From assembly GCA_021797025.1 (NCBI GenBank), contig JAKAAK010000124.1, positions 1 to 9,031 of the forward strand: 9,031 nt of DNA, in the 5' to 3' direction. Within the stretch, counting starts at the first letter, position 1. The number at the start of each line of letters is the position of its first letter. The stretch is from Thermoplasmata archaeon (GTDB lineage Archaea > Thermoplasmatota > Thermoplasmata > Thermoplasmatales > Thermoplasmataceae). Positions 1 through 4,407 of the stretch are shown here, piece by piece. The notes beneath the pieces are model-generated. The model was not told the origin of the DNA. It worked only from the letters and a program-made list of their open reading frames with translations, and searched no databases. A program made the translations under genes and the position numbers.

Positions 1-9
1 TAAATTATG

Positions 10-17
10 GATATAAT
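10..17 (+). promoter_or_regulatory. Candidate TATA box for the nicotinate phosphoribosyltransferase gene
   Basis: The sequence GATATAAT resembles an archaeal TATA box. Initiation about 26 nt downstream would fall near position 40 and give a leader of roughly 18 nt containing the ribosome binding site at 45-49. A second AT-rich match, TATAAATT at 20-27, would place initiation inside or after that site, so it fits less well. Only 57 bases precede the gene, so a promoter further upstream or an operon is possible. Confidence 0.33.
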
Positions 18-44
18 GCTATAAATTCAGATAAATTAAAACAA

Positions 45-49
45 GAGGT
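45..49 (+). promoter_or_regulatory. Shine-Dalgarno site deciding the ATG start at 58
   Basis: GAGGT matches the archaeal anti-Shine-Dalgarno sequence and ends 8 nt before the ATG at 58. The in-frame TTG at 52 is only 2 nt from the site, too close for initiation, so the ATG is preferred and the protein loses two residues compared with the longest reading. Confidence 0.7.
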
Positions 50-57
50 TTTTGAAA

Positions 58-1218
58 ATGAATAAATTTGTAATGGCAAACGATTCGGACATAATGAGTG
101 GAATTGTCACTGATGTATATTTTGAGAGGACAAAACAGTATCTCGAACTCATGCATTCCAATCCTTTTGTTACAATGGAGATTACCACACAGTCCTCTGC
201 ATATGATTATATCAACTTCACCGGGCTTAACGATGCTATTTCTCTTCTAAAATCCCATAATCTAAGTGTTTACGCTATCCCGGAGGGCACAGTTATCATG
301 CCCAGGGACTCAAATGGCATTCCTGTCCCGTTTATGAGGATACAGGGCAGATACCTGGATTTTGCAGAGCTTGAAACACCACTATTGGGATTCCTCTGCC
401 AGGCATCCGGTATATCATCATATTCATCCCTCATTAAAAAATCCCTGGGGGATATACCATTTATTTCCTTCGGCATAAGGAGAATGCACCCGGCAATATC
501 GGCCATGATCGATAGATCCTCATATATAGGCGGCGCTGCCGGGGTTTCCGGTGTATTCAGTTCCAAAATTCTGGGAATCAAACCATCAGGCACCATGCCC
601 CATGCACTGTCATTGATACTGGGAGACCATGAAGCATGGAAGGTACAGTATGATCACTCCGATTTCAGGGTATTTCTCATAGATACGTACATGGATGAGA
701 AATTTGCGGCAATAAGGGCTGCCGAGGAATTCCCAGATATAGACTATATCAGGCTGGATACCCCATCATCACGTAGAGGTAATTTTCCGAATCTCATCAG
801 GGAGATAAGGTGGGAACTGGACATAAGAGGGCATAAAAATATCAAAATCATGGTCTCCGGGGGCATAAAACTTGAAGATATACCTGAACTGGTGGATGCC
901 GGTGTAAAATCTTTCGGTATCGGAACATCCATATCATCAGCGAAGCCGGTTGACTTCGGAATGGACATAGTCAATATAGAGGGAAGGGACATAACAAAAC
1001 GTGGTAAATTTTCCGGAATAAAAAATGTATTCAGATGCCCTGAATGCCACCGTGTACAGGTTCAGGTATCAACAGAAAATCCGGAATGCTCCTGCGGGAA
1101 AATTATGGAAAATATAATGGTAAACTATATGGATGGCGGAAAAATTGAAATAGATGAAAATCTGGAAACCGTAAGGAAAAGGTCTCTGAACGAAATTGAA
1201 AATATAATAAAATTATAA
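58..1218 (+). CDS. pncB: Nicotinate phosphoribosyltransferase (archaeal type)
   Basis: This cytoplasmic enzyme of NAD salvage joins nicotinate to PRPP, giving nicotinate mononucleotide and pyrophosphate (EC 6.3.4.21). From the ATG at 58 the protein has 386 residues, close to the usual length of archaeal members; a crystal structure exists for the Thermoplasma acidophilum enzyme. Visible family features are an N-terminal stretch with DVYFERT (19-25), the RMHP segment (142-145) followed by a glycine-rich GGAAGVSG, GTMPHAL (178-184), and the C-terminal barrel strands MVSGGI (265-270) and FGIGTS (286-291), which in this family hold the phosphate. Near the C-terminus four cysteines (327, 330, 344, 346; CPEC then CSC) form a zinc-knuckle-like motif seen in archaeal homologues. 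The start is set by a Shine-Dalgarno site at 45-49. The 3' end overlaps the convergent permease gene by 6 bp. A quinolinate phosphoribosyltransferase is the nearest alternative but is shorter, without the cysteine module. Family call is firm; activity is inferred. Confidence 0.93.
   Translation: MNKFVMANDSDIMSGIVTDVYFERTKQYLELMHSNPFVTMEITTQSSAYDYINFTGLNDAISLLKSHNLSVYAIPEGTVIMPRDSNGIPVPFMRIQGRYLDFAELETPLLGFLCQASGISSYSSLIKKSLGDIPFISFGIRRMHPAISAMIDRSSYIGGAAGVSGVFSSKILGIKPSGTMPHALSLILGDHEAWKVQYDHSDFRVFLIDTYMDEKFAAIRAAEEFPDIDYIRLDTPSSRRGNFPNLIREIRWELDIRGHKNIKIMVSGGIKLEDIPELVDAGVKSFGIGTSISSAKPVDFGMDIVNIEGRDITKRGKFSGIKNVFRCPECHRVQVQVSTENPECSCGKIMENIMVNYMDGGKIEIDENLETVRKRSLNEIENIIKL
1191..1212 (-). 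terminator. Possible T-rich terminator of the permease, inside the neighbouring gene
   Basis: Directly downstream of the permease stop on the minus strand, the sequence contains T4 (1209-1212), another T4 (1199-1202) and further T-rich stretches. Archaeal RNA polymerase often terminates at U-rich tracts without a hairpin. Because the two genes overlap at their ends, this tract lies inside the last codons of the nicotinate phosphoribosyltransferase gene. Weak evidence by composition only. Confidence 0.3.
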
Positions 1219-2724
1219 TGTGAAATCCCCCAGATTATCCAGGTGGTTTCTATATCTGGTATACATTATGACAACCGTGATTGCTATAATAGCTACCCAT
1301 ACAAGAGACCCATAGACTCCATATATGTAAGGTGCACTGAGATCAAAATAAACAGCTGCTATTATTGCGGCAACCAGCGTAATGCTTGATATGCCCGGAA
1401 TAATTATATGCCTGAATATGTGTGTTTTCATCCCCTTCTTTTTCAGGTACATATGAAGTGAGGTGTTTGTGAGTATATGCACTATATATGAAATCGGGGA
1501 TTCAAGCACAAGCAAGAACACGGAGGAATACAGAAGTGCATCTATGATTTGACCCGGGTACAGCAATTCGAATGCTATTCCAGTTGAGAGCACAATGGCC
1601 AGTGAGACTATTGTTATGAACAGAATGGCATAAACCGGAACTCCCCTTGTATTGGTTCTTGATAGCTTTTCAGAGACCACGCCCTCCCTGGATAGTGAGA
1701 AAATAACACGGGATGCATTCGTGCCCAGTGATACGGTTGCAGTAAAAAATGAATTTATAACTATAATCAATAAAACTACGAAGGGTATGAGGCTCATGCC
1801 TGCAAATCCGTTTTTATAAATTGAAAGAACAGGATATGCCCCGATGCCTGCACCGGTTCCGAAGCTTGACATGTTTACATATCCCCATGATATTACCTCA
1901 GCGTATGATGCCAATATGATGGTCACGCCCAGTATAATGATACTGGCAATAATGGATCTCGGGACATTTTTTTTGGGATTCTTCGTCTCCTCTGCGATGG
2001 GTATGGAACCACCAACACCCACGAAGGATCCTATTGCATAGACCATCATGGCCATGAGTATGATAAAGTTCCCTCCAACAGGTATGGCCGTAAATGGCTT
2101 GATGGAAAGTGATGCATGATTTACTCCTATGAGATAAATAGAGGTTGCAACAAAAAATATTACTTCTATAAGAATGGCATAAGATACATATTTTAAAGAG
2201 GGTTTTATTCCTTTATAAATAAGAAAGCTCACAAAAAGAATAAAAGCAACGGTAACCGGAATCCATAAAATATTGACATAGGGGACAGCAATCCCCAGGC
2301 TGGGCAAGATTGCATATGCAAATCCGATGAAGCCCAGAATGCCGAAACCTGTAAAGCTCAGAATCTGATAACTTATATATGAGAGTGCCGTGGTGAGGCC
2401 TAACCCTCTTCCGAGCCCGTTGGCAACAAAGGTATAATAACCACCGGAACTAGAAAGATATTTTGAGAACTCATAGGATGAGTAGCTCATCATTGAATAA
2501 ACTATCAATGCCATTAAAAGAATCAATGGGATTGCAAAAGCGCCATCAGGATATTTTGAAAAGGTGAATGTAAGCAGGGCGGCAGTTCCGGCAACATAAA
2601 GGACAATTGTGCCGCCGGGAGCATTGAGGCCGATTGCCTGGGACACTGCATGCCTCAATGATAACTGATTATAACCTAGATGTTTATATTCCTTTTCGGG
2701 ACGAAAACCATCTTCTTCTATCAC
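1213..2724 (-). CDS. APC-superfamily amino acid/polyamine permease
   Basis: A 503-residue secondary transporter of the APC superfamily, expected in the cytoplasmic membrane as a proton- or sodium-coupled importer of amino acids or polyamines; the substrate cannot be told from sequence. I count about 12 hydrophobic segments (approximately 26-54, 61-83, 112-140, 152-171, 178-200, 219-240, 257-280, 309-332, 361-382, 393-417, 439-460, 465-488), a normal number and length. Family marks are IGLNAPGGT in TM1 (31-39), the substrate-binding unwound stretch; SSSGGYYTFV (91-100) before TM3; EETKNPKKNVPRSI (245-258) after TM6, the classic acidic-TKNPKK loop; and NASRVIFSLSREG (336-348) after TM8. The start is GTG at 2724: no upstream in-frame ATG, GTG or TTG is seen before the AT-rich promoter, no Shine-Dalgarno site precedes it, and a TATA box 20-27 bp upstream predicts a leaderless mRNA. 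The 30-residue polar N-terminus is cytoplasmic. It is divergent from glycerate kinase and convergent with nicotinate phosphoribosyltransferase. Confidence 0.92.
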   Translation of the reverse strand: MIEEDGFRPEKEYKHLGYNQLSLRHAVSQAIGLNAPGGTIVLYVAGTAALLTFTFSKYPDGAFAIPLILLMALIVYSMMSYSSYEFSKYLSSSGGYYTFVANGLGRGLGLTTALSYISYQILSFTGFGILGFIGFAYAILPSLGIAVPYVNILWIPVTVAFILFVSFLIYKGIKPSLKYVSYAILIEVIFFVATSIYLIGVNHASLSIKPFTAIPVGGNFIILMAMMVYAIGSFVGVGGSIPIAEETKNPKKNVPRSIIASIIILGVTIILASYAEVISWGYVNMSSFGTGAGIGAYPVLSIYKNGFAGMSLIPFVVLLIIVINSFFTATVSLGTNASRVIFSLSREGVVSEKLSRTNTRGVPVYAILFITIVSLAIVLSTGIAFELLYPGQIIDALLYSSVFLLVLESPISYIVHILTNTSLHMYLKKKGMKTHIFRHIIIPGISSITLVAAIIAAVYFDLSAPYIYGVYGSLVWVAIIAITVVIMYTRYRNHLDNLGDFTL

Positions 2725-2743
2725 GTAACACTTAATAGATGAA

Positions 2744-2751
2744 TTATATTT
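2744..2751 (-). promoter_or_regulatory. TATA box of the permease gene (leaderless)
   Basis: On the minus strand this reads AAATATAA and is preceded by A-rich sequence suitable as a BRE. Its centre is about 24-26 nt from the GTG start at 2724, so transcription would begin at or next to the start codon. The absence of a Shine-Dalgarno site agrees with a leaderless transcript. Confidence 0.55.
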
Positions 2752-2766
2752 TAATTTTTGTAGATG

Positions 2767-2791
2767 ATTCGTTATTATTTTTATTACGAAT
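2767..2791. repeat. Imperfect palindrome upstream of the permease promoter
   Basis: The arms ATTCGTTAT (2767-2775) and ATTACGAAT (2783-2791) are inverted copies matching at 8 of 9 positions around a 7-base centre. The element lies about 15 bp upstream of the permease TATA box. Related ATTC(C)GT-like words follow at 2790-2796 and 2797-2804. The position suits binding of a dimeric regulator, but chance is possible in such AT-rich DNA. Confidence 0.4.
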
Positions 2792-2838
2792 TCCGTATTC
2801 TACGATAAATATATATTTTCTATGCTATGCAGCAATGC

Positions 2839-2870
2839 ATCCCTGTTAGATTCCCAAATTCCACAGGGAT
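2839..2870. repeat. Perfect 8-bp inverted repeat upstream of the glycerate kinase promoter
   Basis: ATCCCTGT (2839-2846) and ACAGGGAT (2863-2870) are exact inverted copies separated by 16 bases, so half-sites are 24 bp apart centre to centre. The right arm ends 11 bp before the candidate TATA box of glycerate kinase. The GC-containing arms stand out in AT-rich surroundings. It may be an operator or activator site for sugar-acid metabolism; this role is inferred from position only. Confidence 0.45.
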
Positions 2871-2881
2871 AATAAAAAAAG

Positions 2882-2889
2882 CTTAAAAA
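2882..2889 (+). promoter_or_regulatory. TATA box of the glycerate kinase gene (leaderless)
   Basis: CTTAAAAA, preceded by an A7 run and G that could serve as BRE, is centred about 24 nt before the ATG at 2910. Transcription should start at the initiation codon. No Shine-Dalgarno site lies before the ATG, which fits a leaderless mRNA and favours 2910 over the next in-frame ATG at 2925. Confidence 0.5.
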
Positions 2890-2909
2890 CTACATCTGTA
2901 TACAATTTC

Positions 2910-4184
2910 ATGAAAATCCTTAACATGGATGACGCGGGCAGTACACCTGAAAGAAAATACCTGCTTGAAACCATTGAAAATGTTATGAACGATTTAACCC
3001 CGGAAAATGCCATGAAAGAACATTTCAATGTTGATTTAAAAATATTTCAAAATATCTATTTGATAGGATTCGGGAAAGCTGCATATGGTATGTACGCAGG
3101 CATAAGGGATCATTTGCTGGGCCGGCTTGCTTATGCTGGCATAATAATACCGGATGACCAGGAAGAACCGGACCTTTTCCCAGAACTGGAGATCCTCAGG
3201 GGAACCCATCCATATGTCAGCCAGCTTTCCGTAGATTCATCAATTAAACTCCTATCAGGGATCGGGAAGCTTTCTGAGGATGATCTGGTTATAGTGCTCA
3301 TATCAGGTGGCGGTTCTTCACTTTTTGAAATTCCGGAAAAGGGAGTGAGAATAGATGATATAAAAGCCATATCAAAGGAGATCATGGACCATGATGGGGA
3401 TATCTACACACTGAACAGGATAAGGTCACTTCTATCCTCGGTAAAGGGTGGTAAACTTGCCGGCATGCTCCATCCTGCTTCCGTGGTATCATACATTATT
3501 TCGGATGTTATATACGATGATATGGCAATTATTGCCTCCGGCCCGCTGGTAAAATCAGAACCAGTGAAAGAAATTTCCTTACTTGTAAGCCAGTATGTTA
3601 AGACCGAGGAACTGGTTAGAATCATAGTTGAAAAAGGTATTCCGGGACCCAGGGAAGATCGATATTTTTCATCAATAGAAAATAAAATAATCCTGTGCAA
3701 TTCTGATTTTGTCAATGCAATATTTTCCAGAATGGAAGGAGAAAAAATAACCCTGGGAAGCAACATCAATGGGGATGTGAATTCCGTTGCGGCAGACATA
3801 GGAGCCATACTCAGATCCGTGTATGACCTCAAGGGGAGGGGCTTCCACTTTGTCTGTGGCGGGGAAACCACGGTAAATGTAAAGGGTGCCGGATATGGTG
3901 GAAGGAACCAGGAACTTGTCCTGAGGTTGCTGAAATCCATGGATGCTAATGAGAAGTATACGTTCTGTTCAATCGGCACAGATGGCATAGACGGGAAGAG
4001 CACCGCAGCAGGTGGCATAGTGGACCAGGACACACGGATAGGTGGCCTGGATAAATATCTGGATAACAACGATAGCTATAATGCACTATCCTCATGCCAT
4101 GGAACAATCCTGACCGGGCGGACCGGCAACAATGTTTCGGACCTGATTGTGGGCTACTATTCCGGGGGTAATGACAATTTTTAA
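2910..4184 (+). CDS. gck: Glycerate 2-kinase (MOFRL family)
   Basis: Phosphorylates D-glycerate with ATP to 2-phosphoglycerate (EC 2.7.1.165). In Thermoplasmatales this is the step that brings the non-phosphorylative Entner-Doudoroff pathway into lower glycolysis; enzymes of this family from Picrophilus and Thermoplasma are known to make the 2-phospho product. The 424-residue protein has the normal length and two-domain layout: an N-terminal Rossmann-like kinase domain (about 15-240) and a C-terminal MOFRL domain (about 308-415). Visible motifs are GFGKAA (53-58, with the conserved Lys56), GTHPYVS (98-104), ISGGGSSL (131-138), KGGKLA (179-184), SDVIYDD (198-204) then IASGP (208-212), CGGETTV (316-322), GGRNQE (330-335), GTDGIDG (356-362) with AAGGIVD (366-372), and TGRTGNNVSDL (402-412). 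All are intact. The start is supported by a leaderless promoter at 2882-2889. A small gene follows after 29 bp and probably shares its transcript. Hydroxypyruvate reductase annotation, common for homologues, is a historical misnaming. Confidence 0.94.
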   Translation: MKILNMDDAGSTPERKYLLETIENVMNDLTPENAMKEHFNVDLKIFQNIYLIGFGKAAYGMYAGIRDHLLGRLAYAGIIIPDDQEEPDLFPELEILRGTHPYVSQLSVDSSIKLLSGIGKLSEDDLVIVLISGGGSSLFEIPEKGVRIDDIKAISKEIMDHDGDIYTLNRIRSLLSSVKGGKLAGMLHPASVVSYIISDVIYDDMAIIASGPLVKSEPVKEISLLVSQYVKTEELVRIIVEKGIPGPREDRYFSSIENKIILCNSDFVNAIFSRMEGEKITLGSNINGDVNSVAADIGAILRSVYDLKGRGFHFVCGGETTVNVKGAGYGGRNQELVLRLLKSMDANEKYTFCSIGTDGIDGKSTAAGGIVDQDTRIGGLDKYLDNNDSYNALSSCHGTILTGRTGNNVSDLIVGYYSGGNDNF

Positions 4185-4201
4185 ATAATCGCTGTAATTA
4201 T

Positions 4202-4208
4202 GGAGTGA
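4202..4208 (+). promoter_or_regulatory. Shine-Dalgarno site of the small HicB-like gene
   Basis: GGAGTGA has a GGAG core that pairs with the archaeal anti-Shine-Dalgarno sequence and ends 5 nt before the ATG at 4214. The two leading genes around the divergent promoter lack such sites, so its presence suggests the gene is translated from a longer message, probably shared with glycerate kinase. Confidence 0.6.
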
Positions 4209-4213
4209 TTGGC

Positions 4214-4375
4214 ATGGAAGAGTTGCTTTGTAATATAGAATTTGAAAAGGATGAAACGGGTTACAGTGCTAGGCTGAGAACCGATATGGGCGGGCTCAGG
4301 GAATACAACGGATTGACCCTGGAAGAGGTAATAAATGAGGTCATACTTGAACTTCAGGAGGAATTTTCACCATAA
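4214..4375 (+). CDS. Small HicB/UPF0150-like protein (53 residues)
   Basis: A short acidic protein of 53 residues that begins MEELLCNIEF and ends QEEFSP. Its layout is a beta strand ending in EKDE (residues 5-14), GYSARL (16-21, a second strand), a glycine-containing turn, LREYNG (28-33), then TLEEVI (35-40) opening a long amphipathic helix to about 51. This order, especially E-x-DE-x-GYSA and the xTLEEV helix, follows the small HicB/UPF0150 beta-beta-beta-alpha pattern. The usual PxLPGC segment is replaced by TDMGGLRE, and there is no C-terminal DNA-binding extension. The gene is supported by a Shine-Dalgarno site at 4202-4208, ordinary codon use for the window, and a 29-bp distance from the glycerate kinase stop. 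No HicA-like partner (small basic protein with a G-S/T-H segment) is seen next to it, so a toxin-antitoxin role is not supported. It may be a stand-alone regulator or binding protein. That it is a gene is likely; the family call is tentative. Confidence 0.72.
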   Translation: MEELLCNIEFEKDETGYSARLRTDMGGLREYNGLTLEEVINEVILELQEEFSP

Positions 4376-4380
4376 ACAGA

Positions 4381-4394
4381 AAATTTTTAATTAT
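4381..4394. terminator. Possible T-rich terminator in the convergent gap
   Basis: The 32-bp gap between the small gene and the helicase stop holds a T5 run (4384-4388) followed by more A/T, and A4 (4380-4383), which reads T4 on the minus strand. It could end both converging transcripts. No clear hairpin is present, and the call rests on base composition alone. Confidence 0.3.
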
Positions 4395-4407
4395 ACAGGA
4401 CCTAATT

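Noticed and set aside
52..54. TTG start for nicotinate phosphoribosyltransferase
   Set aside because: It lies 2 nt after the Shine-Dalgarno site; the ATG at 58 has normal spacing.
1230..1259. CCAGAT / ATCTGG inverted repeat after the first gene's stop, as a hairpin terminator
   Set aside because: Only 6 bp with an 18-base loop, no T-run after it, and located in permease coding sequence; chance is likely.
1967..1974. Eight-base homopolymer in the permease (A8 in the coding strand), also A8 coding at 6821-6828 in the helicase, as frameshift or slippage sites
   Set aside because: Both lie in lysine-rich conserved contexts (NPKKN and FKKKY) and the reading frame is intact on both sides, so no frameshift is needed.
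2823..2840. Repeated ATGC words (TATGCTATGCAGCAATGCAT region) as a regulatory repeat
   Set aside because: The copies are four bases long with irregular spacing; too short to separate from chance.
3404..4069. 221-codon minus-strand reading frame opposite glycerate kinase
   Set aside because: It is an antisense shadow of a clear, fully motif-bearing gene. It is rich in S, P and L, as expected from mirrored codons, and has no recognisable domain.
4178..4190. A/T-rich stretch over the glycerate kinase stop as a separate promoter for the small gene
   Set aside because: TTTTTAAATAAT could act as a TATA box, but the gene has a strong Shine-Dalgarno site and close spacing, which fit co-transcription better; not excluded.
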